NCBI RefSeq assembly: GCF_001039355.2
Contig: NW_019775674.1
Span: 42,952-95,878 of the forward strand
DNA length: 52,927 nucleotides
Origin: Lingula anatina
Lineage: Eukaryota > Brachiopoda > Lingulata > Lingulida > Lingulidae
Direction of reading: 5' to 3'
Part shown: one piece after another, positions 1-12,764 of the stretch
How positions within the stretch are numbered: position 1 is the first letter of the stretch
Layout: the number at the start of each line of letters is the position of its first letter
Position numbers and translations under genes: made by a program
The notes under the pieces: model-generated
The model's database searches: none
Told to the model about the DNA's origin: nothing
The model's input: only the letters and a program-made list of their open reading frames with translations

Positions 1-114
1 GGGATTTAGAATTTTCCACACTGGTAGGGGGACACCCCCTCCCCCCTCAGGGGCTTCGCCCCCTTGTGTCCGCTTACTGCCCCCCCTGGCATTTTGCTCA
101 GGCTACGGCCCTGC
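1..114 (-). repeat. End of a GC-rich dispersed repeat (MITE-like), cut by the window edge
   Basis: Read on the minus strand, this begins GCAGGGCCGTAGCCT at position 114 and runs off the left edge through G-rich blocks and a small hairpin (about 50-65). The same start, GCAGGGCCGTAGCC, occurs at the other end of the window in plus orientation (52904-52927). A short G-rich block followed by GCAAGCGGAC near 48281-48299 resembles an internal part of this repeat. No coding potential is seen. The family is not identified; a short non-autonomous DNA transposon is the best guess. Confidence 0.55.
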
Positions 115-125
115 ACGTTGCAACC

Positions 126-905
126 ATGTTGACGGTACGGGAGCTCACAAATGAGAGAAATGACATTGTTTCTCTGAGGGAGGAGAGTATCAATGTTACC
201 CAGTCAGCTGCCAGATATGGTGTATCTCATCAGCCTGTGTATAGGGTTTACAGAAGGATGGAGGACACTGGTGATGCCCATAAATTACATCGAAGTCGCA
301 GCCCAAGGATGACTAATACCAGAGACGACAGGCGCCTTTTTATGCTGTCAAGGCTTAGGAGGTTTAAGCCCTGCAGGGAATTAACATTGCAATGGTTGCG
401 CAGTTTGCAGGTTGTAATTAGCACAATAACTGTACAAAGAAGGCTCCATGCTTCAGGTTTTCACAGCAGGATTGACAGGAGGTAGCCACCCATCACTTGG
501 TAAACAGATGCAGAGGAGTGACATGGGCTACAAGAACCATTGCCCGGACAGGGGCATCTCGATAGTCTGAAGGTTCGTAGGTCTGAAAAATCTTATTAGA
601 CAGGAACCCCCTTACATATTTCAAGATGATAACACTACACCAAACAGGGCCAGGGCAGTGCAAGAGTGGTATCAACAGGGTGGACTGGCCTGCCCAATCA
701 TCAGATGCAAAACCCCATTGAAAACCTGTGGCAAGATATTGAAAATCAAGTGGCAAAGGATCTCCCCTTTACCAGAAATGCTCTAATCCAAAGTGTCTTC
801 AGAGCCTGGGCCAACATATCCCTCTCAAAATTCATTAATCTTTATCAGTCTATATCTAGAAAGAAGGTGTCCATATTGAGATTGTGTTGCTATCCACAAT
901 ATTCT
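126..905 (+). mobile_element. Tc1/mariner transposase relic
   Basis: The first part (126-482) encodes a Tc1-type N-terminus: a helix-turn-helix with SAARYGVSHQPVYRVYRRM, then a basic linker with RDDRRL. The reading frame then breaks with stops and deletions. The second part (about 590-800) keeps the end of the DDE catalytic domain, including WPAQSSDANPIENLWQDI, which matches the NPIEHLW block of Tc1 transposases. Most of the catalytic core between the two parts is missing, so this is a dead copy. It ends about 5 bases before the stop codon of gene A on the other strand, so it sits in that gene's 3' untranslated region or directly downstream. Copy C has similar 3' flank (about 29340-29375) without this transposon, so the insertion followed the A/C duplication or lies just outside the shared segment. 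Confidence 0.75.
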
Positions 906-910
906 TGAAA

Positions 911-3900
911 TTACTTATGACGGAATCTTTTGTGGGTTTCTTCTGCAAGAAATCTCTCTATTTGGCTTGCTGTTGGTCTTTCAGATGGTGTGGGGGAAAG
1001 CAGCTTTCCTAACTTCTCGCACCACATGGACGGCGGCGGTGTAAAACCCTTAAGGATAATAAGTGATGTCCAGTCAAGCTGGAAATTAAAGTCAAATGTT
1101 AAAGCCCCTTTCTCACAATATGAAGTATATGTATTCACAACAGGGAAAAGTGTTAAATCTTAATGGTTTACAATCTCTCCCGTTTCATTGTTTTTTGTTT
1201 GAGTTTAGTCAAAGTTTTTGAGAGTAGATCAATATTCGGTTATAACTGGTGTTATAGGAAGATTAAGGAGGGTAAATTTGTGTTTTTGAAACCCAGATAT
1301 TTAAATCACGTGTGAAAGTTGAAGACACTGAAAATCCTGAAAACGTAACTTGCAATTTCTTAACGCTTACTTCTCATCCTTATTTAGACCATATGAAATA
1401 ATCTATCAAATGAAAACCAAAAATCCCGAAATCAGGTATATTCCTAGAAACTTTCACTCATGTAATATAAATGGCTACATTTATGTTAATCACCGTGGGC
1501 TTCAGAATACGTACAATTTACCATCTCTACCAATGCCCACCAAATAAATGTGTAAAAGTTATTTGCAGTAGTTCCCGATTCTTAAACTCGAGTGAGACCA
1601 ATTTCCCCTTTTGTCAAATGAATTTTATGATGAAATATGCCAGAGACGATATACTTCTCTGAAGCATATTCAGTGCGCACCGATTTAACAGTAACTCATT
1701 CAATGAAGTATAACTCACCTTCAAAAAATCTGATATATTTTCGAAGTTCTCAAAGCAAGGCAGATTGTAGGCACGTTTCCCATACCACATTTCCCAAAGC
1801 ATGACCCCAATTGCAAACATATCTGCAGGTGCTCCGTACTTTTCCTTCTTCAGAATTTCTGGTGCCATGTAAACCAGTGTTCCACATAGTGTACCAGTGA
1901 TGTCACACTGCGGTTTTGTCAGTCCCACATCAGCAAGTCGAACTTCATCTCTATCAGTTACCTGATGGCATCAAAGGAGTATTTGAAAAAGCGCATAGCA
2001 TCATAAATTGGTTATGTACACAAATGTTTCGTATTTGGATCACATTTGTTCTGAACGGCAGCAAAGCGTTATACACAAAGTATTGAGTCAATACACAAAT
2101 TTAATAATACCATGAGAAGTATATGTAGTATATGAAATGCAATTTTTTTTATAACTGATAAGGTCTGAGTCACTAAAACTTGTATCTTAGGAATAACTTC
2201 CATCCAACTTCAGACTTACCAATATGTTTTCCGGTTTCAAGTCTCTGTGAATGTATCCTTGAGCATGCATGCACCTTAGCCCAGTGCATATTTGCATACC
2301 AAAGTAAGCGACAGAACGCACGAGGCCAGGATATAACGGTTGCTTCAAACCAGGGTTTATGATCTCCCGTTGTCCTTTGGGACTTGTCGCATCTGCATTT
2401 AACATACGATTTGCAAGGGTTTTGGGGCAATACTCCATTAGAATGACAAGGCGCCTGTTACCATCTGGCTCTATGATGGCGCTGGTTCCTATGAACTTGA
2501 TGATGTTAGGGGTTCTGTTAAGTCTCCTAGATCAACAAAAATAGTCAAACTGATCATGCCAAATGTAGCAAAATTATTTCCTCTTTACCGCATTAACAGA
2601 CATAATGAATATTAATATACCCACCCGTTTCTAAACAAGTACCACATTAAAAGAACCTTTTTCGCCACTAGTAAAATAATTAAATAAGATGTAAACATCT
2701 ATCCTAATCTGGACATCTCACCTTAAACTTTCCTCTTCTAGTATAGCCTCACCCACGTTCTCTGCTGTTGCAAACTGCTTCATCACCTTTGCCGCTGCCA
2801 TCATGTTGTTTCTTGATAGAAGGGTCACGGTATAAACTTCACCAAACGTGCCAGTGGCAAAAGCAGGCAAGATCCATTTAATTTCTGTATTTGCGTTGAT
2901 GTCTTCCCGGATTTTTGTCACGTACAACAACCCTAGGCATCCCTCTAAGGTATCATTCCACTGGAGCTTTTTCTGGTACAGTTGCAACTCAGATTTCGCT
3001 GTCTGACTTTCACTTAGCAACCCTTTTATGAGCTGAAGGTCATCATCTAGGAGTTTTGGAATAGCACTGAGTAGGTTATTCAGTGTGGCAACCGCAGAGT
3101 TCAAGTACCGCATCACCTCTTTCGACAGGTTTTCTTCGGACATAAAATGTTCGAGTACTTTTTCTGCAATAGTTTCCATGACTGCCGCTTTGTGTTTTGT
3201 ATACTCTTTGATTTGTTTCTTCTCGTTCAGACGCTCTTTTAGTGCTACCCCAAGGGCAACAGGGACAACGAAAAGTGCAGCTACGAGGCCTATTGGAATC
3301 CAAATTGGAGAAGTGACGCCAATGATGACTTTCTCAGTGGTGGTGAAAGTAGAAGTGTCCTCCACGTCTCTTAAGCCTGTGGGGTTTGCGTCCTCGACTA
3401 CAAGCATATCGTTGCTGGTTAACTGACCTTCCAAAAGAGCAACTTGGTTCTCCATGATGTTGAACTCTACGTGGAACTTTCCTATAAGCTCCTTCTGTGC
3501 ATTTGTGAAGAACTCAGTGTTTGTGTTCCATTCCTCCAGTAGTTCGCGGATTCTCCCTAGGATGAGGGTTCTAGCTTGTGTGTAAAGATCATCCCAATGG
3601 TCAGTTGGCCTTGGACAATCGTCATCTTTCCATTTCAGGACACGCTCTTTATTCTTATGCAGGTAATCTTGGATTTGTTGTGCAGCTTGTTGAGCCTTTG
3701 TCTTTAAAAGCCCTAGCAATTTAAAACGCTTCCCTTCAAAACTGTTCTTTATCTTTCCAATCTGTCGCATGATTTCAGCAGCTTTCTTCTTACGTTCTTC
3801 CTCAGATCTTTCAAAGATGTTCAAAGCTGACTTTAGATGAAACGCGGATCTTCGCAGAATGTGAACTACTAATCTAAATTGGGTTTAAAAAATTTTCTGG

Positions 3901-6900
3901 TAAAAAGGTTATTGGTATTATGTTATAAAATAAAATGTGCTCATCCTTATAAACCGTTCACTAAATGACACACTGAATGACATATTTTATGGTGACCATA
4001 GTAAAGGAAACAGTCAAATAAACATTTTGTTACCTGTATTTAGTCTCCTGATTTGATTTTAGGGTCTTAGGAAAAAGTTTCTTCAGCCCAACAAGGAAGT
4101 TTGAGAACTCGGGTGTTGCACAGCCCTGTTTTAGTGCACTTTGAGCCTGATGTATGCATAATGAATTATGAAAAGATAAGAAAATAGAAACACTATTACA
4201 ACAAAAACACCTTTCGCGAATATTTTAAAAGCATTTCAAGAGACGTTTTGTGGTACCAGATATATTAAATAGCATTTTGATCAAACATTTCGTAGAAAGG
4301 TTTTTTATATATCAAAAATATTATCAGAATTGTTTGACTTTAGAAATATCCCAGAAAAAAGAGAAAATCACTACAATTACTAAATATAGGGATAAGGTCT
4401 GTAACGGTCCATTTTCGAACTTGACCTGAACTTAACAGCTATAAATATGCTCAGGGCAGTGCAGATCCTGCATTTAACTCTTAAGTTATCGCGCCTCGAG
4501 GAAGATTAGAATTTCTCTATACTTCCAAGATAATAGTTTGATTGGAACCATTTTCGAATAAGTTCTGTTTTATTTGAAGGAGATGAAAGGGGATACAGAA
4601 TTGCAAAACCATATGTTATAACGTCCCGAAAACCAAAGTGCAAGGCTTTAAGTTCTCTTGCTTAAAATGATGGAATACTCCAAAGGATATTGCATCTGCG
4701 ACTTCAATAAGTTCAAACTAAATTCAAATATAGAAGTATAATTCAACCAGTTTTAGTTGAGTATTATTCCATGTTCTGCTTGGGGTTTGTTTTTGTTTGT
4801 GTTTATCCTGGCGACAATTATAAAAATGTTAAATTACCGGCAATTTATAGTGAGGGCATATGCCATGTTCAAAAAAGCCTGGATCAGAGAAGAATGCAAA
4901 AGACAGTGTTGTAGAATTAACAATCTAATGACACAGAATTTCCGCGTTTTCGACACGAAACAGATGGCGTCGTCTATTTTGGATCAAACAGTGTCTACTG
5001 TTGAGCTATGTCCGAATCAGAAGCCTGTTGTTAACAGACCTTCTGATCCATAACTGGATTTACATGTACTAGGTATAGAACGTCCAATAAAGTGAAAAAA
5101 CTCACCTTTGTCACCGACATAGGGAAAAGCTGATCTGCAGTAAAGCCGTCACAGATGTTTTGCAGCTTGCGAAGAGTGTCTTTGAAAACATCATCCTTCT
5201 CTTTTTCTGGCACCTGGTCCCATTTGTTGAGAACAAAGATGGCCGTTGAAGGATTGAACAGACGAACTCCAGAAGCAAGTTTTTCTGTGCCACTATTTTT
5301 GTCTTCTGTCTCGAATTTACCCCTCACTACATCGCTAAGGAGATCCTGAAGCTACAAAGAAGAGACAACGCATCGATAGTTATATACGTACTAACTTCAC
5401 CACTGAAATTAACAGAATATTTGCATTGGCGTCTTGTCCTGCCAGTTTAAAAAACCACTACTTACTCTTGCCTCAAAGCTACTGTATTAGGCCTGTTCGT
5501 ATGATATTCATATTTCACAAGTCATACGTAAACAACTCAGAAAAATAAAATAAATTCAATTTTACCACCAAAAAGGGGTTAACACAATTATTCCTGAATG
5601 TGTGCCTGCCATCAGACCACGTGGATCTTCATAGATGACTATACCTCAGCTATAATCTCTTAAGAGATTAGTACAAAAAATTGACTTAAGTTGAATGACT
5701 GAATGGATTCATTAACCATTGATTAGTGTGAAAAAATCAGCGTTTGTCCCATGAAAATCGAAACAAACAATAATTATCCTTTTCACCTCCAAAGGGAGTT
5801 ATGCGAAGATGCGAGAACTACAAGCGGTGGGTTTCGCCTTTCTCTTCTTTCAAAGTTTTAACCTTTGCAGAAATGAAATTAGCACTAAACTTATTGAATT
5901 CTACAACTGATCTGGATGCTGCCCAGTCATACTAATCTCTTAAAAAGTAAAATAGTGAAGAGAGAACCTTATTTATCTAAACGGACGATATCACTTACTT
6001 CCTAACTTACATGTACTGATTTAACCCCTTCATCCCATGAGGGACATGAAGTTGCAACCATGCCCTCCTACCGACTATTATTCATCAACATAAAATGTTT
6101 GAGGAAAGAGGTGAAAATTGCAATAAGCGTTACCCTATCTTCTTGCACTCCTCCGGCCACCATGCTGTTGATGACGTAGATGAAGGAAAATGCCTTGGCC
6201 AAGTAACTCTTCGTAAGTTTTGTCATCATTTCACTCTCTCCTATACCCGGGCTGTCCATGATATAGACACCTCCCTGTAAATAAATGTTTTTATATGCCT
6301 TTAATATGAAATATATTTTACATATGTGAATAAATTGTGAACTTCTTAAGCCATTGCAACATCATTTTACTGATAGCCTGTTTCTAAGAAATGGATGCTA
6401 AATTTGCATTGAAATATGTCTTGTTTCATTATACTGATTAAGAAGGAAAATATTTAATGTGACGGTCATTTCGCCACGAAATCTTTATTTTCAGAGATAT
6501 GTGGGTACGATTCATACTTTTTATGGAACTAATTTAACGATATGTCATTCTTTGAGATATAATATTGGTTCAGGGTCTCCCAAAATTTGCCAACGCGTAG
6601 CTTTTGTTACCTGTAACAGAGGGATAGGCCAAAATAACTGGACTCTGTTGTATGGGAATTCCTTCTTCCCTCGTCCTTCTTCCTGGAATATGTAAGGCTT
6701 CAAAACCTCAAGAGGATCTGGCACTTCCAGGTCCAAGGTAACAGGTTGTAAACTGGTGTCCCAGAAATGTGCAACAGCCTTCCTTTGGTCGCCGTACCTT
6801 AATTCACACAACACTGCTGTACAACTGAAGAAATCCGTTGGAAGAAGATCTTCCCCAAGGAGTAGATTCAACAGACAACTCTTGCCAGCACCGGTCTCAC

Positions 6901-8752
6901 CTGAATTATATATATGAATGAAATATGGCAAATACTGAAATGTTACAGCAAAGAGTCCGATTATTATGCAAAATCAATATTAATGCATGATCGCGAATTT
7001 ACACAGTCGTGTGCTAATGTAAACAAATGCCAGTTGACAGATCGTAGGAGAATGGGCTGGCATGGGCTAAAAAGCAGAATATCGCAAGTCATGGCACAAG
7101 TCATATAGAGTTCATATAGTTAAAACCTAATTTTAGATTTTAGATGTTTTAGATTAAAAATACATGTAGGTCTACAGTTGTCTCATCATGGCAGGGCTAA
7201 GTCTTAACTCTCGACTAAGAACTTGAAAATTAAAGGGGCCACTATGGCAGATATTGTTCTGATCAATCATGTTTAAAAGCTTCATGGCCAGAAATGCGCA
7301 GCATTCACGCGATACGCGAGGGCGCTACAGTAGGGCTTCACGTGACTCAACTAGCCAATCACAGCACAACAATGGCATCGCACACAGACTCTGTGATAAG
7401 TGCTCAGCCCATTGTCAAGTAGTGTTAATTCATGGTAATAAGCGTCTGACATGTGCAGAGATGTTTATTGTAATATATATTGTTCTTATTGTTACATTAT
7501 TAAATCTAACTCTGTATACTGAGTAGTGATATTGTAAGTCAATTTATGAAGAATCTGATAATATGATTGAAAATACGATTGAATTCTTGGCCTTGCACTG
7601 GGCAGTTTCACATTTATGCCAAGTGCTTTTTTTGGACTCCATTGTACAGTGGTAAAAGTTCTTCAATTGCCACGAAAGTTTTTAATCAGACTCTGTATGG
7701 TGCTGCTATCTGCTGGTGCTATCGGCAACGAATTAATTTGCCTTTGTTTCTGAGTGAATCTACCGTCTAAAATCACTATTTCTGAAAATATGTGCTTTTT
7801 GCTGAGGGTAGGTTAGGCAATACACGGCAAACTTCTTAGTACGTGTGTACAACAGAATTTTTTAAAAACCCTAGCGATATTTGGTCAGGAGTTGCTTGAA
7901 GCATAGTACAGCGTTGCTGTCTATCGGCATCAGGCCGCTAGTTTGTCAATTATCACGAATTACCCACGAATCGCGAACCCATTCATTTTCCTATGGCAAT
8001 CTAGCAACTCATTAAAAGTGCACGCATGCGCAGTGGGCTAAGCGTGACGTCATGCAGTGCATTTCTGGGGATGTAAAGCCCTCTTTAATCATTCAGATAT
8101 ACCTGCTACTAAAATTCCACTTTCGCTTTTAGAGAGTTCTCCAATGCTTTCACTTAATCTTTCTACAACTCGCGGAATGTTTTGATTTAGGTCATCACGT
8201 CTCCTTTCTGGTAAACCAGAAATATACTCAATCGTGTCTTTGTATAATTGCTGTAGCTGTTTTCTTGTCTCTTTATCTTCCTCCAAGGCATCTGCCATTA
8301 GTTCAGCGGCCTGAAATGAAAAATAAAGCGACCATTTACAAAATTTGACTTCCAGTCAGGTTTTGGATGGAAGTCCACTTTTTAGAAATATTTTGACTAC
8401 GAACGGCCTCTAAATATCCTTCGTTTGTCTCCTCATTTAGGTTTTGTAGTGAATTAAAACTAATATATAGCATATGTTAAGTTGTAGGCCTGATTAAATC
8501 TATAAAAAGCGAAGTGAGAACGGATATCATGAATTATTACCTACAGCATTTTAAACTTACATTCAGTGGGTCCTCAGCCACACCTACACCATGTAGTTTC
8601 AAGAATTTTCTCAATCTGAGGACTACGTCGTCCTTGTTCTTCACACCAGCGTGATCTATCCCTAACTCTCGTAACTTCTTTATGCCTTCTTTCAAATTGG
8701 ATATACCATCTATTTCAGCTAACGAAATTGGGGGTGAGTATTGGCCAGCCAT
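911..8752 (-). CDS. Gene A: mitofusin/dynamin-like GTPase fused to a protein kinase (10 exons)
   Basis: Spliced exons on the minus strand: 8752-8561, 8310-8103, 6900-6611, 6274-6134, 5351-5106, 4146-4034, 3849-2722, 2514-2220, 1961-1719, 1078-911. Every intron is GT/AG, phases match, and the total is 3024 bases (1007 residues plus TAA). The GTPase has a P-loop (residues 134-141), DSPG (237-240) and NKWD (319-322). DSPG is the mitofusin form of this motif. A helical, charged stalk follows, with a hydrophobic stretch at about 571-600. The kinase starts near 720: glycine loop ATGTFGEV (first glycine is alanine), AAAK lysine 751, HRD 862-864, DVG instead of DFG (882-884), APE 904-906. Catalytic residues are present, so activity is likely. 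The start follows a probable 5' UTR acceptor (CCTAAAG). A membrane-acting GTPase with kinase output is inference. Introns hold mostly unexplained AT-rich DNA; intron 2 carries a possible MITE. Confidence 0.88.
7225..8090. repeat. Possible MITE filling intron 2 of gene A
   Basis: The two sides of this intron segment are imperfect inverted copies: the left has ttaaaggggcc and, about 55 bases on, ggccagaaatgcgcagc. The right, read in reverse, has attaaagagggc and ccagaaatgcactgc. The right end stops about 12 bases from the exon 2 donor. No coding sequence is recognised inside. The similarity is only partial, so this could also be two separate repeats. Confidence 0.35.
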
Positions 8753-9289
8753 TTTTTCTTTAGGAATGCAAAAAAGAAATAAAAATAATATTTTGTTATC
8801 TATCTATGACACCCCTATTTAATTACACACGCCGTACAAAGAAACTGGCAGTTCACCTGTAAATTACTTGGCCATTTAACATCGTTATGCTGTTAACAAT
8901 GCAAAGACCAAATTGGGATGTGGTCTGGGTCACTTAAGAAGTGTACTATACTGTGATCTGGCCTGTGACACATATAATCGAAGAAAAATGTCTTCCCGCC
9001 CTTCAAAAAACAGTGTCATTTTGATGCATGCGGCGTATACACTCACCTGCCTGTTGGTCACAAAAACAAAAGCAGTATGGATCCTGTTTTTTAAGACGCT
9101 AATAGAAGGTATCGCCTATACTACATCTAAACTTAGTAATGTTCTCCCCACCTGAGATCCTTCTTTCTCAACAACGACAACGCCCAGAGTATACAAAATA
9201 GGTATATTTATCAATTTTTCAAGCACACCTGGATGTGCCGTTGCAAAAACATCTTTGACCTACATTATTGTTATACAAATGATGGCAGC

Positions 9290-9409
9290 TGATCTGGGGG
9301 TCGATTTAGTGGAAGTCGCACATTCTTGGAAGAGATTCGTTTAGCCGAAGAGCACTACATCGTGGAGTTCCTTTATCCTTTGTTTCAATCCACGTTATGT
9401 CCAGTTAAG
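9290..9409 (+). other. Candidate 5' untranslated exon of gene B
   Basis: This stretch ends in a good splice donor, CAGTTAAG|GTAAGT. A matching acceptor, atttttag, lies at 11200-11208, just upstream of gene B's ATG at 11251. Joined, they would give a short 5' UTR. The left boundary is arbitrary and no transcript evidence is available. The idea rests only on splice-site strength and position; the genes A and D also appear to have an acceptor right before their ATG. Confidence 0.25.
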
Positions 9410-9641
9410 GTAAGTTTTATGCCTGATTCTGTTATATTTACTGACGTACGAATTAACCAGTGACCCTATTTGCACGTGGATAACGCAGTCTGACAACACA
9501 ATGGACATAAGCAGGTTTTTCGGTTAAAGTCACGTCATGTAATTCATATTGTGTTTTTTAATACATATTAAAATGACGGGATTCTATCAAGTGGTCATAA
9601 TGATATAAAGTGCATGAAAAATGCCTACAAAACGTATTTTA

Positions 9642-9898
9642 GACACCGTTACAATACATAGATCGATCTAGCAAGATCCACCCAGATCCAACAGGTTTCT
9701 CGCTAAATTGCATTCAGCTTCAGTCATTTAGATGTCTAGCACGCCTACTGAAGTTGTTTAACGATAGTTGTTTACCCCCTAATAGCTTCAGTAGGTGTGT
9801 CAGATATCAGAGCCGCTTAAGCGGAATGCAATTAAACGAGAAACCCTTCGGAGATGGGTCGATCTTGCTATGTCGATCTTGGTTAAGAAACGGGGTCT
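9642..9898. repeat. MITE with inverted arms (family copy 1)
   Basis: The left arm (about 9642-9760) and right arm (about 9784-9898) are imperfect inverted copies. Both carry gatcgatc/gacatagc-type ends, a gtttctcg(c/t) block, ttgcatt and cctactgaag. A second member of the family, with similar ends (accccgttt...agatcgatct) and a shared cggcttaag...cgcctact block, lies at 50950-51175. No protein is encoded. Confidence 0.6.
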
Positions 9899-10808
9899 TA
9901 CTTTTATTGCAATATACTCAGATATTGCTGTTCTGGATTCAATCTCTTTTTTTTTCGCCGACCTCAGTTTCTGGGGGAGAATCATTGCTTTTTCTTCGGA
10001 CAAATGATGTGTCTCAACAGATCGCGTGGTAATCTAGATGTATACTTATACCACGTGATCGTAATGCATTGACACATGCCTTTTGAAGTTTTGCAGCAGA
10101 ATGGCGAATAATGTTCACGTCGTAATTGAATCATTGTTTAAGCCCCCAGCCTATTTGCTCCCTTCTGTAAAGTGAGGGTCTCAACAAAACGCATAACAAC
10201 AACAAAACCACCAGGGGGTGTTAGTGAACTAGAAGCCTATATCTTCACCCTCAGCAGAACTAGAATAGTCCTATCTGCGATTTAAGTCAGTCACATGTAT
10301 GCTAAGATTCACAAATACAAGTGTATATGCTTGTTGGGTCCCAGATATATGATATGAAGCCATATAACTCCTCTTTTCAATGCACAACGCTTGTCGTATC
10401 GATTGACCTCGACTGCATTGCCATAGTGATAACCAAGGTGACAAAGAGACAGACTCGGCTGTTACCTTGATGGGTCAATGGATCTGAATACAACACAGAG
10501 CCTCTTTAGAAATTAATGCCTTAACGCCCCTATTTGACGATTTTGATATCTTGCTTCAAGCGTGCTCGTTCAACTTCCCATGCCCTAGTCAAATTGACAC
10601 ATAAATTACTATAGGAGGACTTGAATCATCCCCCACAACAAAGTCTTATGCTCAGGTGTTATTCTTAAATTTTGTTAAGGCTTTCAAAAGGATTAACACA
10701 CAATATCTCAATGAAAAAAATTAGAAATTCAAGTGATACCAGACTTTCTAAGACGATGGATTTATTCCTTTCTTTGCGAGTAAAATGCAGTAGCTTTAAT
10801 ACTGATTG

Positions 10809-10990
10809 GTTGGAGGAGTGCTTCAGGGTACTAAATTAGGCCTAACTCTTTTCCTTGCAATGATCAATGACCTGAAAAACGTGTTGTCCAGATGTTGATG
10901 ATACTTCCATTTACGAAATTTGCAAATTCGGCGAAACACCACATATATTGCTTTATAATTTAAAGTTTATTGTCGATTTTCTTTTAAACA
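10809..10990 (+). mobile_element. Non-LTR reverse transcriptase fragment
   Basis: One frame reads GGVLQGTKLGLTLFLAMIND, matching the GxPQGTKLGPLLFLxMIND block of CR1/jockey-type reverse transcriptases in many invertebrates. A frame-shifted DVDDTSIYE follows, which corresponds to the YxDD catalytic box. The remainder has decayed. The upstream and downstream limits are uncertain. It lies between genes A and B and is certainly inactive. Confidence 0.65.
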
Positions 10991-11250
10991 TATACTTTGT
11001 ACAACTTCAACCGTAGGTTTCCAATTTTACCTAATAAACTATTATTATTATTATTATGATTATTAGTATTATTATAATCACCATAATCACCAGCATTTTT
11101 GTATTACTCTCAAGGCCAGTAATCTTTTAATCTAATTTTGACACAGATAATAGTGCATTTTCTCTCTTTTAAAAACACCGACCCATTCACATCTTTATCA
11201 TTTTTAGGTTAAAAACACAAAATACTTGGAAATAAGAGGCGGTAGCAGCA

Positions 11251-12706
11251 ATGGCAAATATAATTGACATAACTCTAGACACCATCGAGTCTTTGAACGA
11301 CTCCGTGGAGGCCTTTGATATTTGCGATCGTTTTGAGATATACACTGACGACATTGAAGATCTACAGGATCTAAAAGAAAGGCTTCGCTTACATTTCGAG
11401 GCAGAACACTCTCAAGTTCCCAGATTGGAAAGGGTATAGTCTATGTCTTTCTTTTTATTCAAATATACTCACGTTTACTTTTTTTGCGTTTGTTTTGTAA
11501 ACATAGAGGCCAATCAGAATAAAAAACCCGAGGGTCTTCTGATCCACGGATCAAGTATGGCGGACTCTACCTGAAAGAAGACCCGACTAATCTGCTAATG
11601 GTTTCTCCGTTTCACACGCTCTGTCATTGCAGAGGTCCAGCAATTAAACCTTCGGCTATTGATTCAATCCGCTTAATGGCGCGTGTGGAGGTGGGGAGCC
11701 CATCTGCGGATTTGTCTGGTCTTCTTTCATGCAGGGTCCTCCATATTTTAGACGTGGAGCAGTTGATCCTCGTTTTCCTTATATCAGTTGGGTATATTGA
11801 ATATGTTGTTGGGAGCCAGGGTGCAAAAGTTACTGTATGTTTATCTAAATATATATAATTTTAGGCCGCTGATGTTTTCGCTGAACTACGAGAGAATGAT
11901 ACGCAAAGAAGAAATGCACTTCAGTCGATCTTTAAAACCATTAAGGAGTCCCTACCATTACTTGACTTGAGCATCTTAAAGAGACTGGAAGCTGAGAATG
12001 TTGTATCTGAGAGCGCAGACACAAACGTGCGTAAAAGGATCACCATGCTCGAAACTGGTAACTGCCCAATACTTGTAGCAGGTAGGAGTTATTAACCAAA
12101 CAAGTCACTGTTTATAATCAAATTACTGGGCAGTTTTATCAAAATACTCTTCCTCTGTTAATATGTCATTCAAATTATATATACTATTGAGCTCATAATA
12201 AATTAGATGTTAACAAAAGTAACAGTTTTTTATAACTCAACTGGTAGTGATATTTTTATTTTCATTTATGAATTGATTGTATTACATGAACACAATACAT
12301 GTTTGCTCACTGTGTTATCGTTAGCCAGTCGTTGAGCTACCCAATGGAGCATGGGGTGTTACCCCCAGACGTGTCAGCTCTAATACCTTATAATTATTGC
12401 TGTTAACAAGTGAACGGCCGGATAACAACCTGGAGCGTTTTTCTGAGCTCAACCTTTTACAACATGTGCAGTTGTAAAAGGGAACACAATCACAATATCC
12501 GATGATTACACAAGCACGCATACGCATACTTAATAAAAAATACATGTATTTTATCCATATGATATTTCTAGATTGGGTCATTGATTTTTAATTTTTTTAT
12601 TCAATCAATTCTATTCACATTATTTCGCATTATCGGTTCATTCATTTATGTATCAAACATTGCTTTTTACATATGTATTTGATTGTTTGTTTATTACTTT
12701 GGCCTT

Positions 12707-12764
<58 letters not shown>

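Larger units (their letters stand above)
8753..11250. promoter_or_regulatory. Divergent intergenic region between genes A and B
   Basis: The start codons of A and B face away from each other across about 2.5 kb, so both promoters must lie here, or A's promoter further in if it has a 5' UTR exon. No clear TATA box or known operator can be picked out by eye. The region contains a MITE (9642-9898), a possible 5' exon of B (9290-9409) and a retrotransposon scrap (10809-10990). Shared or coordinated control is inference from layout only. Confidence 0.35.

Noticed and set aside
2180-3426. Plus-strand open frames over gene A kinase and stalk exons
   Set aside because: They are antisense shadows of real exons. 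The similar frame at 30970-31311 over copy C exists only because C matches A.
4757-5053. 98-residue plus-strand open frame in gene A's intron 5
   Set aside because: It overlaps the exon-intron structure of A on the other strand, shows no motif, and has no splice or codon support.
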